Positions 30,920 through 41,109 of a stretch of 64,000 bases of DNA are shown here, piece by piece. Position numbers and translations under genes: made by a program. Position 1 is the stretch's first letter; every line of letters starts with the position of its first letter. This DNA is from Psychrobacter sp. TAE2020 (GTDB lineage Bacteria; Pseudomonadota; Gammaproteobacteria; Pseudomonadales; Moraxellaceae), in contig NZ_JAHLMU010000001.1 of assembly GCF_018919485.1 (NCBI RefSeq), forward strand, positions 1,806,893-1,870,892, written 5' to 3'. The notes under the pieces were generated by a model that was not told where the DNA came from, searched no databases, and saw only the letters and a program-made list of their open reading frames with translations.

Positions 30920-30947
30920 AAAAAAACGTGCTACTAATGAGCACGTT
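30920..30947 (-). terminator. Terminator after accA
   Basis: On the minus strand AACGTGCT pairs with AGCACGTT around a seven-base loop and runs into T7. It lies 35 bp past the accA stop. Confidence 0.85.
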
Positions 30948-30980
30948 AATGATTGTTCGATAGTTAACCTCTAAAGCACT

Positions 30981-31784
30981 TTAAGCTGGTAGCATAACTT
31001 CTGAGTTAAAGGTTTTTAGCTTTTCATAACGCAGTTCAGTACGAGTATCAGCATCCATTGCTTGCAGTTCTTCTAACTGCTCAAGTAGCAATGATTTAAG
31101 GGCTTTCATCACGGGCTGTGGTTGTAAATGTGCGCCTTCCCCCTCATCGATGACGGCATCAATCAAGCCCATTTGATACAAGTTAATGGCGTTTAATTTT
31201 AGTGCCTCACTAGCATCTTGCGCTTTTTCAGCGGTTTTCCACAGAATAGCTGCACAGCCTTCAGGAGAGATAACTGAATAGATGCTGTTTTGCAGCATAT
31301 TCACTTTATCACCAACACCTATAGCTAGCGCACCACCTGAACCCCCTTCACCAATGATAGTAACGATAATTGGTACTTTTAAACTGGAGAATACAGCGAT
31401 GCTTTCAGCAATTGCTTGGGCTTGTCCACGCTCTTCAGCACCAATGCCAGGATAAGCTCCTTGTGTATCAACAAAGGTCATAACCGGCAAGTTAAAGCGC
31501 TCGGCCATTTTGACTAAGCGAATAACTTTGCGATAGCCTTCAGGATTAGCCATACCAAAATTGTGGGCGATACGCTCACGAGTACTACGACCACGATGCT
31601 GACCGATGACCATTACTGGCTTGCCATCCAAGCGTGCTAAGCCACCAATAATAGCTTTATCATCAGCAAAGGCACGATCACCGTGCAATGTGTCAAACTC
31701 AGTAAATAGCTGATTAACATAGTCCATAAATAATGGACGCTTGGCATGTCGTGCTATCTGAACGCTATCCCAGACGGTACTCAT
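30981..31784 (-). CDS. accA: Acetyl-CoA carboxylase carboxyltransferase alpha subunit, short form
   Basis: AccA with AccD transfers CO2 from carboxybiotin to acetyl-CoA, making malonyl-CoA for fatty-acid synthesis. Conserved segments include [20 protein letters not shown] near the start, [20 protein letters not shown], the [13 protein letters not shown] oxyanion-hole region and [18 protein letters not shown]. At 267 residues it lacks the roughly 50-residue N-terminal helical segment of E. coli AccA (319). A similar short form occurs in Acinetobacter. AAGGA precedes the ATG at the right distance, so the short start is probably real. Confidence 0.94.
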   Translation of the reverse strand: MSTVWDSVQIARHAKRPLFMDYVNQLFTEFDTLHGDRAFADDKAIIGGLARLDGKPVMVIGQHRGRSTRERIAHNFGMANPEGYRKVIRLVKMAERFNLPVMTFVDTQGAYPGIGAEERGQAQAIAESIAVFSSLKVPIIVTIIGEGGSGGALAIGVGDKVNMLQNSIYSVISPEGCAAILWKTAEKAQDASEALKLNAINLYQMGLIDAVIDEGEGAHLQPQPVMKALKSLLLEQLEELQAMDADTRTELRYEKLKTFNSEVMLPA

Positions 31785-32002
31785 AGACTTATCCTTTTAG
31801 TCATTTTATAGTGTATTGTTTTATACAAGTTCTCAGTTATTGTGTATTTGAGTATATCCAAAGTACATCTGTAAACTCAACAAAACTATATTAGCACAGT
31901 TGCACTAAGTATAAAATTTACAAATAATTAAATAATAATTATCTTATTGCGACTAACAACCACTAGCTTAACATTGGCTAGTGAATCTTTAGTACTCAGT
32001 AT

Positions 32003-33544
32003 TTATTCAGCTTGCGCTTGCGCTTCGATCACCGTAAGTTTGATGCCCCACTTAGCAAATTGCTCAATCTCAGCTTCGAGATCAGAGAATAAAAACGCAT
32101 AGTGTTTTTTATCAGTGCTAACGGTGATTTGCCAGCAATTAGTATCAGTAATTACTAAACGCATGTTAGGGAGCTCATATTCACTACGACTATGATGAGC
32201 CAATACTGCAAGCCTGAGCAATAAACACAAATAGATCAGTTGATTGCCGCCAATAAGACAAATTTGCTCAAGCATATCACTTTTTAGCTTGCGTCTATGG
32301 CTGAGCATTAACTGCGCCATACGTTTTTGATCGACTTGTGAGAATCCAGGAATGTCTGAGTTTTCGAGTAGATAAGCGCTGTGCCGATGATAGTTGTTAT
32401 GACTGATCGCCAAACCAATTTCATGCAGATAGGCCGCTCGTCTTAACAAATCAGCATCATCACTCGTCAACTGCAACTCATCTTTGACTTGTTTAAATAG
32501 ATGACGGCTGGTTCTGACCACTTGCCGAGCTTGCTTTTTATCTACTGAATAGCGTTTATTGAGAGCCAGCACACTGCGATCACGTACATCCTCGCTAGCA
32601 AAACGCCCGAGCATGTCATACATCACCCCTTCACGTAACGCCCCATCAGAGTAAGCGATAGTATCGATACCTAGTACTTTCATAGCCGCACGCAATACTG
32701 CTACGCCTGCTGGAAAGACTGCTTTTCGATGCTCTTTAACCCCTTCTAGTTCAATGTCATTGACATCACCGATAGTGATTAGTAGCTTTTCCAGCTTTCT
32801 GACGCCTTTATAAGTGATACGCTCTTGTTCATCAGACCAGCCTTTAGATACCAACACATTACGCACTGCTTTTATGGTACCACTAGAACCAATAACACTA
32901 TTCCAACCGGTCTTCTGATATTGACCGTTGATAGCCAGCATCTCTTTACGCGCGGCGGCAATGGCATTAGCAAAAGCTTTTTCAGTGATTTGACCATCAG
33001 CGAAGAACTTTTTGGTAAAAGCCACACAACCCATTTGTAAACTTTCAGTCAATAGCGGCTCAAAGCCTTTACCGATAATAAACTCTGTAGAGCCACCACC
33101 GATATCCATTACTAAGCGCTTGTCGCTACTAGCATTAGTGTGTGAGACCCCTAAATGAATGAGTCGTGCCTCTTCACGTCCAGCGATAATCTCGATAGGT
33201 TTTGGCAAGATCGCATTAGCACGCTTGATAAAGTCCTCAGCATTTTTGGCTTGGCGCAAGGCGTTAGTAGCGACAATACGAATACGCTCTGGCGGTACTG
33301 AGTCCAAGCGCGCGACAAAACGGCTCAGACACTCAAGACCACGGCGTTCAGCTGCTGCGTTTAAGATATTGTTCTCATCCAAACCGGCAGCCAACTGCAC
33401 CTTTTCAGACATAGAAGTTACTTTGCGTACTTCGCCATGATCTAAGCGAGCTATCGCCAAATGAAAACTATTCGAGCCAATATCAATAGCGGCCATCAGT
33501 TCATTGTCGGCAAGTGGTTGGTTTGCAACAGATATATTGAGCAT
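32003..33544 (-). CDS. ppx: Exopolyphosphatase, Ppx/GppA family
   Basis: Ppx removes terminal phosphates from polyphosphate; GppA relatives cleave pppGpp. The actin-like ATPase fold shows AAIDIGSNSFHLAIARL at residues 18-34, VDIGGGSTEFIIGKG-type phosphate loop (MDIGGGSTEFIIG) and ALREGVMYDML. An HD-like C-terminal domain follows, with AAYLHEIGLAISHNNYHRHS. The length of 513 matches E. coli Ppx. The start at 33544 has no clear ribosome-binding site. Polyphosphate kinase is not in the window. Confidence 0.9.
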   Translation of the reverse strand: MLNISVANQPLADNELMAAIDIGSNSFHLAIARLDHGEVRKVTSMSEKVQLAAGLDENNILNAAAERRGLECLSRFVARLDSVPPERIRIVATNALRQAKNAEDFIKRANAILPKPIEIIAGREEARLIHLGVSHTNASSDKRLVMDIGGGSTEFIIGKGFEPLLTESLQMGCVAFTKKFFADGQITEKAFANAIAAARKEMLAINGQYQKTGWNSVIGSSGTIKAVRNVLVSKGWSDEQERITYKGVRKLEKLLITIGDVNDIELEGVKEHRKAVFPAGVAVLRAAMKVLGIDTIAYSDGALREGVMYDMLGRFASEDVRDRSVLALNKRYSVDKKQARQVVRTSRHLFKQVKDELQLTSDDADLLRRAAYLHEIGLAISHNNYHRHSAYLLENSDIPGFSQVDQKRMAQLMLSHRRKLKSDMLEQICLIGGNQLIYLCLLLRLAVLAHHSRSEYELPNMRLVITDTNCWQITVSTDKKHYAFLFSDLEAEIEQFAKWGIKLTVIEAQAQAE

Positions 33545-33951
33545 AGGAGAGGTTGTGGCCCTGTATTATGGGTGAGGTAATCGCTGAGGTTTGAGCATAG
33601 TAGCTTTTACATATTTTACATAGCTACAAATACGGATAGATTTTGCCATTAAAGCATTTATGCTAAACCCTGACAAGTAACAGGCGCTAGTTATTATTTG
33701 CTTACCGACAGACTAATAAAAATGGCCTAGGCAGTCGCTACTATTTACTGCTATTGCCCTAAAACCTTTAGTCCCTTTTAATAGATTAATATGACATAAA
33801 TAACAATGACTTAGCTAGCTGATCTTATAGAGATATTTACAACGAATAGAGTGATTTTAGCATTAGCCTGATCTGAGTAAAAAAACCAACGTAGCACTAA
33901 TAATCAGTCGCTATGTTGGCCTTTTTTAATGATTAACGCTCAAGTCAAAAA
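33545..33951. other. Intergenic region between ppx and hemL
   Basis: About 400 bp upstream of ppx and downstream of hemL. Apart from the hemL terminator at 33880-33927, nothing was recognised. Confidence 0.5.
33880..33927 (-). terminator. Terminator after hemL
   Basis: On the minus strand CCAACATAGC pairs with GCTACGTTGG around a 14-base loop, followed by T7. Confidence 0.85.
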
Positions 33952-35253
33952 CTAGCTTTTAGCCATTTCTGCAAATATCTCATCGGCCGCTCTGATAGAA
34001 GCCTCTAAGTCTTCAGTGCTATGTTTGATCGACATAAAGCCTGCTTCATAGGCAGAAGGCGCTAAGTAGATACCACGCTCCAGCATACCGTGGAAGAACG
34101 TATTAAAATGCTCCATATTACACTCAGTCACTTCATCAAAATTAAGCGGCGTTGCGGTAGCGCTGTCTTTGACAAAGAACATGCCAAACATACCGCCGAG
34201 CTTGTTAGTACGCAGATGGATACCATGTTTATCAGCAGCAGCTTGCATACCGTCTACTAAGTGTGCCACTTTCGCTGACAGCTCATCGTAGAAGCCAGCT
34301 ACTGTTAAGTCTTCAAACATCGCAATACCAGCACGCATCGCTAGTGGATTACCTGATAAGGTACCGGCTTGATAGACGCCGCCCATTGGCGCGATGCATT
34401 CCATAATTTCACGCTTACCGCCAAAAGCGCCAACTGGCAAGCCTGCGCCAATGATTTTACCGAAACAAGTTAGGTCAGGCTGGATATTATAGTGGGCTTG
34501 CGCACCACCAAGACCTACTCGGAAGCCGGTCATTACTTCATCGAATACTAGTACCGCACCATGTTCAGTACACTGCTCACGCAAAGTGTCATGAAACTGT
34601 TGATCAGGGATGATCATGTTCATATTGCCAGCGATAGGCTCAACGATCACACAAGCAATAGTATCACCCCACTTCTCAAAACAATCTTTGATCGCTTGTG
34701 GATTATTGTATGGCAAGGTAATAGTATGCTTGGCAAAGTCTGCTGGTACCCCTTTTGAGGTTGGCTCACCAATATCAAGCATGCCTGAACCAGCTTTAAC
34801 TAACAAACTGTCCGAATGACCATGATAACAGCCCTCAAACTTGACGATATTGTCACGACCAGTAAAGCCACGTGCTAGGCGAATCGCACTCATAGTCGCT
34901 TCAGTGCCAGAGCTAGTCATTCTTATCATCTCGACACTAGGCACGATCTCACAAATCTTATCGGCAACGGTAGTCTCAAATGGCGTTGGCGTACCGAAAC
35001 TTAGACCATCTTCGGCGGCTTTTTTTACCGCATCGATAACTTTTGGATGCGCATGGCCTAAGATCATTGGTCCCCAAGAGCCGATATAATCAATGTAAGC
35101 ATTATCTTCAGTGTCATATATCTTGCTACCACTAGCGCGATGCATAAATACTGGAGTGCCACCGACACCAGCAAAGGCTCGCACTGGCGAGTTTACACCA
35201 CCAGGAATATGTTTGCGGGCTTGGGCGAAAAGCTGTTCGTTTTTAGTACTCAT
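33952..35253 (-). CDS. hemL: Glutamate-1-semialdehyde 2,1-aminomutase
   Basis: HemL converts glutamate-1-semialdehyde to 5-aminolaevulinate, the step after HemA in the C5 haem pathway. The N-terminal [19 protein letters not shown] is diagnostic. [14 protein letters not shown] and [18 protein letters not shown] (PLP lysine) follow, then [16 protein letters not shown]. The length of 433 is usual. AAGGA lies eight bases before the ATG. Confidence 0.97.
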   Translation of the reverse strand: MSTKNEQLFAQARKHIPGGVNSPVRAFAGVGGTPVFMHRASGSKIYDTEDNAYIDYIGSWGPMILGHAHPKVIDAVKKAAEDGLSFGTPTPFETTVADKICEIVPSVEMIRMTSSGTEATMSAIRLARGFTGRDNIVKFEGCYHGHSDSLLVKAGSGMLDIGEPTSKGVPADFAKHTITLPYNNPQAIKDCFEKWGDTIACVIVEPIAGNMNMIIPDQQFHDTLREQCTEHGAVLVFDEVMTGFRVGLGGAQAHYNIQPDLTCFGKIIGAGLPVGAFGGKREIMECIAPMGGVYQAGTLSGNPLAMRAGIAMFEDLTVAGFYDELSAKVAHLVDGMQAAADKHGIHLRTNKLGGMFGMFFVKDSATATPLNFDEVTECNMEHFNTFFHGMLERGIYLAPSAYEAGFMSIKHSTEDLEASIRAADEIFAEMAKS

Positions 35254-35544
35254 GACTATTATCCTTATTGCCTTTAATTATGGTTTTAACGGTTTATAGC
35301 GGTAAATTACTGTGCATTTTAAAAGCTCATCTCCAGTTATTCAATACGACTTACGTTGGTCATATAAAATCTAGAGATTGTGCTATATGTTTACCATTGT
35401 AAACTATCAACTCTAAAATCTCGTCATCGATAAGCTTTAAAAAACGTCCTATCAATGGGCCATTTTTTATCAATATCGCAGTGAGTTGTTGATGTTTATT
35501 TGACATTGACTTTATTTCTTCTCGGTTGTTTTTGCTAAGTTTTT

Positions 35545-35574
35545 TTGCTAATAGATAGCAAGGTAGTCTATAGT
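35545..35574 (+). promoter_or_regulatory. Candidate promoter with palindromic -35
   Basis: TTGCTA (35545-35550) and TATAGT (35569-35574) are 18 bp apart. TTGCT-AATAGAT-AGCAA (35545-35561) forms a palindrome over the -35, a possible operator. The start codon of the Myb-like gene is 41 bp downstream. Confidence 0.4.
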
Positions 35575-35615
35575 GAATTGACGTAATAAACTTTTGTTTA
35601 TAATGGAGTCAAGAG

Positions 35616-36005
35616 ATGATAGACACTACCACTAACCAAGCTACAGACACAGCAAGCCCTGCACCGATGAATAATCAAGAAGCTATCAAGATGATTAAAG
35701 CGCTTATCGACGGCATCAACCCCCTGTCTGATGAGCCTTTAGCTACTAATAGCTTATGCTTAAATAGCGATATACAACGCGCTTTACACGCTGCTATTCC
35801 GGCGCTTGAGAATATGATCAAAGCCGATATACGTAGAGCCAATCTGCCTGTTAACGCCGGTCAGCCTTGGACTGAAGAACAAGATCAGCAGCTGGCAGAC
35901 GCTTTTGACAACGGTGATGCTATTACTACCTTAGAAGCACAACATCAACGTACTAGAGGTTCGATCAACTCAAGGCTTATCAAGCTAGGCAAAATCACCC
36001 CTTAA
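35616..36005 (+). CDS. Small Myb/SANT-like helix-turn-helix protein
   Basis: A 129-residue protein with no clear assigned function. The C-terminal 45 residues, PWTEEQDQQLADAFDNGDAI followed by a helix ending RGSINSRLIKLGKI, resemble the Myb/SANT-like fold found in small bacterial proteins and helicase tails (RTRGAIxSRLxKLG pattern). The N-terminal part is helical (residues 18-75) and may be a dimerisation or partner-binding domain. GGAG lies before the ATG. DNA binding is an inference. It stands alone, divergent from hemL. Confidence 0.65.
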   Translation: MIDTTTNQATDTASPAPMNNQEAIKMIKALIDGINPLSDEPLATNSLCLNSDIQRALHAAIPALENMIKADIRRANLPVNAGQPWTEEQDQQLADAFDNGDAITTLEAQHQRTRGSINSRLIKLGKITP

Positions 36006-36053
36006 GCGCTTAGCAAAAATTATCTAATCAATAATCTTTGGCCAGTCCATACT

Positions 36054-36407
36054 TTAAGCCTTTTTAACTACTGATGACTTAAGTTTCATCGGGCCATAGT
36101 CATCAAGTTTACAGTCAATATCGTGACCGTCTGTAGCATCAGGCAACAGACGAATACTTTTTGCTTTAGTACCGACTTTGATCACTGTTGACGAGCCTTT
36201 TACTTTTAGGTCTTTGATTACCGTGACCGCATCGCCATTTTGTAACTCATTGCCGACCGCATCACGGATAACGGCATCTTGCTCAGTGGCTTGTACCGCA
36301 TCGGTATCAGCCGCTGACCACTCATGGGCACACATTGGGCATACTAGTAGTGCACCGTCTTCATAAGTATATTCAGCGGCGCATTTTGGGCAATTTGGTA
36401 AACTCAT
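36054..36407 (-). CDS. yjdM: YjdM/PhnA family zinc-ribbon protein
   Basis: The 117-residue protein has an N-terminal zinc ribbon (CPKC at 6-9 and CPMC at 23-26), then a small SH3-like domain with [20 protein letters not shown] and a C-terminal [11 protein letters not shown], the pattern of YjdM (once called PhnA). It was named for proximity to phosphonate genes in E. coli but is not itself required for phosphonate use, and its role is uncertain. GAGG precedes the ATG. No phosphonate genes are adjacent here. Confidence 0.92.
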   Translation of the reverse strand: MSLPNCPKCAAEYTYEDGALLVCPMCAHEWSAADTDAVQATEQDAVIRDAVGNELQNGDAVTVIKDLKVKGSSTVIKVGTKAKSIRLLPDATDGHDIDCKLDDYGPMKLKSSVVKKA

Positions 36408-36673
36408 GATATCCTCGTTTGCGGTTAAGATAGGCTATATTTTAGAGTCTTCATTGTAGCTCAACTCGCTATCTTTGACCAATCACCCCGCTTGTAAAAT
36501 AGCTACTGAACCCTATTTAGTTCTTAACTATAGTGTTTTTTATGGCGCTGGTTTTTGTGGTACTCTTTTGGGTGCTAATTTGACAACCTCACTGCAACAA
36601 CTGCTGCATAATAATTATATTTCTATAACATTACTTTTTCGATAATTTAACTCTTAAAATTAGGATAATAAAA

Positions 36674-37426
36674 ATGAGTGACCCTAACAATCAGTCAAAA
36701 TCACCTACCTTTAAACAGCTGACTATCAAAGGTGAAGACGCAGAAAAGTTCCTGCAAGGTCAACTAACTTGTGATGTGACTAAGCTCGGTCTTAGCTATC
36801 AAGCTGCCGCTATCGGCAACCTAAAAGGCCGTATTGAGTTTGGGATATGGATCAAGAAACAAGCAGAAAAGCATTACGATGTAGTGATCAGTGCCGATTG
36901 TGCCGAGTTTTTAGCTGCACATCTAAAAAAATACGGCGCGTTCTCCAAGTTTGAAACCAGCACTCCTGTCGATATCTACCCTTGTGTCCTCGATGATGAG
37001 CCAACTTTTAGTCATCAGGAGACTCATAATACAGTAGAGAACGTTAGCGCTTGGATGCAGTGTAGTATTGTCACTGGTAATTATTGGATAGTAGCCTCCA
37101 CTCAAGGCGAGTTCCAACCACAAGAGTTGCGCCTACATCAGCGCGGCGGTATGGACTATGATAAAGGCTGTTATTTAGGTCAAGAAGTTATCGCTCGTAT
37201 CTACTTTAAATCAGCGCCCAAGGCATTTTTACACTATGTAAAAGGCATAGGCGACGCCCCAGCAGCTGGTGAAAAGCTAGGTAAAGTACAAGTAGTCAAT
37301 GCTATCCCCTGCGCAGATGGTTTTATCGCCTTAGTGGTTGCCCGTCCAGAGCAATTGGCTGAGAATGAATTAACAATCATCGACTTACCGCCTATCCTAC
37401 AAGCAGATGTCGCTCGCCCCAAATAA
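36674..37426 (+). CDS. ygfZ: Folate-binding YgfZ/GcvT-like protein
   Basis: YgfZ is a tetrahydrofolate-binding protein that helps maintain certain iron-sulfur enzymes such as the MiaB tRNA methylthiotransferase. The hallmark KGCYLGQEVIAR motif, with its conserved cysteine, is near residues 163-174, preceded by LRLHQRGGMDYD. The N-terminal FLQGQLTCDVTKL matches the GcvT-like domain. At 250 residues it is shorter than the 326 of E. coli, with a reduced C-terminal domain. AGGA precedes the ATG. It is 45 bp upstream of dadA on the same strand. Confidence 0.9.
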   Translation: MSDPNNQSKSPTFKQLTIKGEDAEKFLQGQLTCDVTKLGLSYQAAAIGNLKGRIEFGIWIKKQAEKHYDVVISADCAEFLAAHLKKYGAFSKFETSTPVDIYPCVLDDEPTFSHQETHNTVENVSAWMQCSIVTGNYWIVASTQGEFQPQELRLHQRGGMDYDKGCYLGQEVIARIYFKSAPKAFLHYVKGIGDAPAAGEKLGKVQVVNAIPCADGFIALVVARPEQLAENELTIIDLPPILQADVARPK

Positions 37427-37470
37427 CACGGGTTGTACTAACAGTAGAGCCACTATAGAGAATTTTAGCT

Positions 37471-38802
37471 ATGACACATATTGCGGTACTCGGAGCTGGC
37501 GTAGTGGGGATAACCACTGCTTGGTATCTACAAAAAGCTGGCTATAAAGTCACCGTTATCGAGCGTGAATCAGCAGCAGCTATGCAGACCTCATTTGCTA
37601 ATGGTGGGCAGATATCGGTATCACATGCCACGCCATGGGCTAATCCTAGAGCACCAATGCAAGCGCTTAAGTCATTGTTTTCTGAGGATTCACCGCTATT
37701 GTACCGGCTGCGCGCTGATAAAGATCAGTTAAAATGGGCTATGCAGTTTTTGCAGGAGTGTCGTGCGGATAGAGCCGATGATAATCTAGTACAGATGGTG
37801 CGCTTAGGACTGTATTCACGGGCAACACTGCAACAGTTACGCCGCAATACTGACATCGAATACGAGCAGCAAACGCGTGGCATTATGCATTTTTATACTA
37901 GCCAAGCTGAATTCGATGCTGCTATTGCACCGACTGAACGCATGCAGGAGCTAGGCTGCGAGCGACATTTTATTGATATTAATAATGCGGCCAGTCTCGA
38001 GCCTGCGCTCTATCCTATCGCTCATAAGCTGGTTGGCGCTACTTATACTAGTCGTGATGAATCTGGTAATGCTCATCTTTTTACTCAGCGCTTGGCCGCG
38101 CGCTGTTTGGAAGCTGGCGTTACCTTTCTCTATAATACTGACATTCTGGCATTAAATAGCGACGCGCACTCTAGTCGTCCCCATATTCACAGTATTACTA
38201 TCCGTCCCAAAGGTGAAAATGCTCAAACTTTTAGTGCCGATAGTCATGTCATAGCTCTTGGATGTCATAGTGTGGCTTTGCTGAAACCTCTAACGGTTCA
38301 TCTGCCTATTTTTCCTGCTAAAGGTTATTCGGCCACTTATCAAGTCAATCCACGGGCGCCGCATTTAGCACCCTTTATAAGCTTGATTGACGATGAATAT
38401 AAGCTAGTTATGTCGCGGCTTGGCGACAAGCTGCGCGTCGCTGGAACCGCAGAGTTTAATGGCTATAATATGGAGTTGAATAGCGTACGTTGTGCGGCTA
38501 TCACTGAGCGAGTACGTTATCTGTTCCCCAAAGGTATCGTCGCCAATTCCGCCCAGTACTGGACTGGGCTACGGCCGATGACCCCATCAAACGTGCCGCT
38601 GATTGGGCGGGCACATTGTGGGCAAGTTCGCCATGGCAGTCAGAATGAATCCGCTACTTTTGATAATTTATGGCTCAATACTGGTCATGGTAGCCTTGGC
38701 TGGACTCACGCTTGTGGCTCGGCCAAAGCTATCAGTTTACTGATGCAAGGCGAAACCCCAGCCGTTAAGTTTGATTTTGTCGGTATAAAAAAGGCGTTGT
38801 AA
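37471..38802 (+). CDS. dadA: D-amino acid dehydrogenase
   Basis: DadA is an FAD-dependent membrane-associated dehydrogenase that oxidises D-alanine and other D-amino acids, passing electrons to the respiratory chain. The N-terminus IAVLGAGVVGITTAWYLQKA is the FAD motif, with VTVIERES at the second strand. SFANGGQISVSHATPWANP is diagnostic of DadA. The C-terminal GLRPMTPSNVPLIGRA and NTGHGSLGWTHACGSA motifs bind FAD. It is 443 residues against 432 in E. coli. No alanine racemase (dadX) is adjacent. Confidence 0.9.
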   Translation: MTHIAVLGAGVVGITTAWYLQKAGYKVTVIERESAAAMQTSFANGGQISVSHATPWANPRAPMQALKSLFSEDSPLLYRLRADKDQLKWAMQFLQECRADRADDNLVQMVRLGLYSRATLQQLRRNTDIEYEQQTRGIMHFYTSQAEFDAAIAPTERMQELGCERHFIDINNAASLEPALYPIAHKLVGATYTSRDESGNAHLFTQRLAARCLEAGVTFLYNTDILALNSDAHSSRPHIHSITIRPKGENAQTFSADSHVIALGCHSVALLKPLTVHLPIFPAKGYSATYQVNPRAPHLAPFISLIDDEYKLVMSRLGDKLRVAGTAEFNGYNMELNSVRCAAITERVRYLFPKGIVANSAQYWTGLRPMTPSNVPLIGRAHCGQVRHGSQNESATFDNLWLNTGHGSLGWTHACGSAKAISLLMQGETPAVKFDFVGIKKAL

Positions 38803-38871
38803 GTCAGCGCCCTTATTAATTAAAGTAATTGAATTGATTAAAGTAATTAAAATAATAACGTGCAAGTACCT

Positions 38872-41109
38872 TTAGCTCGCAATACTAGCGCCTGATTGCT
38901 GTTGCTCAGTAGCTGACGAGGTAAAACTTTGTCCCTCCATAGCTGCTGGCTCAATGCTTTGTGGCTCAACGGCTTCTAGCTGCACAGGCACACCATTTAC
39001 CGCCGCATTACCACTCAATTGATCGATCAAAGTATCATCAGTAAGATCGTTGACACTAACCCCTGCATGCGCTTGCGCGATCTTTTGTATGACGCCTTTG
39101 CGACTATGACCGAAGCCATGAGGGATGCTAACTACGCCTGGCATCAGCTCATTCGTCACTTCGGCGCTGAGCACCACGCTACCTACCCTAGAAGTCACTT
39201 TTACTAATTGTCCATCCTCGATACCTTGTTGAGCAGCCGTCTCAGGGTGCAACATTAAAGTACAGCGTGACTTACCTTTTACCAGTCGATGACTATTGTG
39301 CAGCCATGAGTTATTGCTACGGACATGGCGACGGCCTATCAATAATATTTGGCCGGCATCATACTGCTGCACCTTAGTCTGTACCCGCTTTAAATCCGCT
39401 AGATAAAAGTCAACGTTAAGGTCAATTAGCTTGTCTTTGTGCTTTAAAGCTTGGGGCAACATACTTTGCATAACCCCTAGATCGATACCATGCGGGTTTT
39501 TAAGAAGCTTCTTTAAAGTGAGGCCTTCATAAGGCCCACGTTTTAGACCTTGATCCAGTAAGAATTTCGGTCCTAAAGCCGCTATTAGCGAGCGCTCAAT
39601 CTTAGTTTTGATAGGTGCTTTTTTATCTAAGCGTTTTGCCAACTCTAAATAGATCTGCCAGTCATGCTTAGCACTATTGTCCTTGGCAAATAATGCTGGT
39701 GAATATTTAGCGACGTTATGCACGGCAAAATTATTGAAGGTAACGTCGTAATGCTCACGTTCAAGTGGTGATACTGGCGGCAAGATAATATTGGCATGGC
39801 GGCTAGTTTCATTGACGTAGTAATCTATTGCTACCATGAACTCTAGCTGCTCTAGAGCCTTATCTAGCTTTGCACCATTAGGAGTACTCAATACTGGATT
39901 ACCAGCAACGCTAATAAAGGCTTTTAGCTGTCCCTCACCTTCTACTAGCATCTCGTCGCTCATAGCGGCAACTGGATACTCGCCGTTAAAGTCTGGCAAG
40001 CTGCTCACTCGACTATGGCGCTTACCTAAATAGCCGGGGCCAGTATTATTGACTACATCAACTGCTGGATTAGGGAACATCAGACCGCCCACTTGATCTA
40101 AGCGGCCAGTGACTATATTGATCAGCATAATCAAATACTGACATAGCAAGCCAAACTCTTGTACCGAGACCCCCATACGACCGTAACAAACCGAGCTTTT
40201 AGCCTCACAAAACTCCGTTACTAAGCGCTTGATCTCAATGGCTGCAATCCCAGTAATACTAGCCACTGACTCCGCGCTATAGTCTTGAGCAAACGTCGCT
40301 ATCCTTTTAATCTCAGGCGCTAGCGCAGCAGCTCTATTGTTATCAGCTGGTACTACATCAGCATAGCCTTGCCGATAGATTTCGTTGAGCATCGCTAATA
40401 GCAACAAAACATCAGTCGCTGGACGAATAAAGTGATGTTCACTAGCTATATCTGCGGTCTCAGTCCGCCTTGGATCGATCACTACTACTTTGCCATCGCG
40501 AGCTTTGATGTCTTTTAATTTTTGCCGCATGTTCGGTGCAGACATAATACTGCCGTTAGAAGCCAATGGATTGCCACCGATAATAAGCATGTATTGGGTT
40601 CGATTGACGTCAGGTACAGGAATACGCAGCATGTGACCAAACAGATGCATACTGACCACATGGTGGGGCAGCTGATCGATAGAAGTAGCCGAAAACCGAC
40701 TGCGAGTTTTTACACTGTTTAACAGATGCTTGACTGTCAGCATGCCGCCCATATTATGCACATTGGGATTGCCTAAATAAATACCGACCGCATTTTGTCC
40801 ATATTTTTTCTGCACTGATTGAATACCTTTGGCTACTTCGTCTAGTGCCTCAGTCCAGCTGATTGACTTCCAGCCATCGGCCGTTCTCTGAACAGGTTGG
40901 CGCAAGCGATCAGGGTCTTCATGCAAATCCTGTAGCGCTGTAGCCTTTGGACAGATATAACCCTCAGAAAAAGGATCATTGCTATCACCTTTAATCGACA
41001 ATACCTTTTTGCCATCATGCTTAATTTCAATGCCACACATCGCTTCGCACAAAGTGCAAGTTCTAAAATGCGTTTGCTCGCTAACTATCGTTGATTTAGG
41101 CATAATCAT
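38872..41109 (-). CDS. Molybdopterin-dependent oxidoreductase, formate-dehydrogenase-like
   Basis: A DMSO-reductase-family catalytic subunit of 745 residues. The N-terminal 4Fe-4S motif is TCTLCEAMCG, with the fourth cysteine in GYICPKA. WKSISWTEALDEVAKGI and GGNPLASNGS are bis-MGD binding segments, and VVVIDPRRTETADIA is the second. The C-terminal cap domain has HPETAAQQGIEDGQLVKVTS. In the region that aligns with the metal-ligand residue (SATSIDQLPHHVV) no cysteine, selenocysteine or serine is obvious at the ligand position. No electron-transfer subunit is adjacent and no Tat signal is seen, so it is probably cytoplasmic. Substrate is unknown. Start could be 41109 or the ATG at 41103. Confidence 0.85.
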   Translation of the reverse strand: MIMPKSTIVSEQTHFRTCTLCEAMCGIEIKHDGKKVLSIKGDSNDPFSEGYICPKATALQDLHEDPDRLRQPVQRTADGWKSISWTEALDEVAKGIQSVQKKYGQNAVGIYLGNPNVHNMGGMLTVKHLLNSVKTRSRFSATSIDQLPHHVVSMHLFGHMLRIPVPDVNRTQYMLIIGGNPLASNGSIMSAPNMRQKLKDIKARDGKVVVIDPRRTETADIASEHHFIRPATDVLLLLAMLNEIYRQGYADVVPADNNRAAALAPEIKRIATFAQDYSAESVASITGIAAIEIKRLVTEFCEAKSSVCYGRMGVSVQEFGLLCQYLIMLINIVTGRLDQVGGLMFPNPAVDVVNNTGPGYLGKRHSRVSSLPDFNGEYPVAAMSDEMLVEGEGQLKAFISVAGNPVLSTPNGAKLDKALEQLEFMVAIDYYVNETSRHANIILPPVSPLEREHYDVTFNNFAVHNVAKYSPALFAKDNSAKHDWQIYLELAKRLDKKAPIKTKIERSLIAALGPKFLLDQGLKRGPYEGLTLKKLLKNPHGIDLGVMQSMLPQALKHKDKLIDLNVDFYLADLKRVQTKVQQYDAGQILLIGRRHVRSNNSWLHNSHRLVKGKSRCTLMLHPETAAQQGIEDGQLVKVTSRVGSVVLSAEVTNELMPGVVSIPHGFGHSRKGVIQKIAQAHAGVSVNDLTDDTLIDQLSGNAAVNGVPVQLEAVEPQSIEPAAMEGQSFTSSATEQQQSGASIAS

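Noticed and set aside
35416..35470. Possible terminator-like A-run and T-run with a GTCC/GGGC stem
   Set aside because: Pairing is too poor to support a hairpin.
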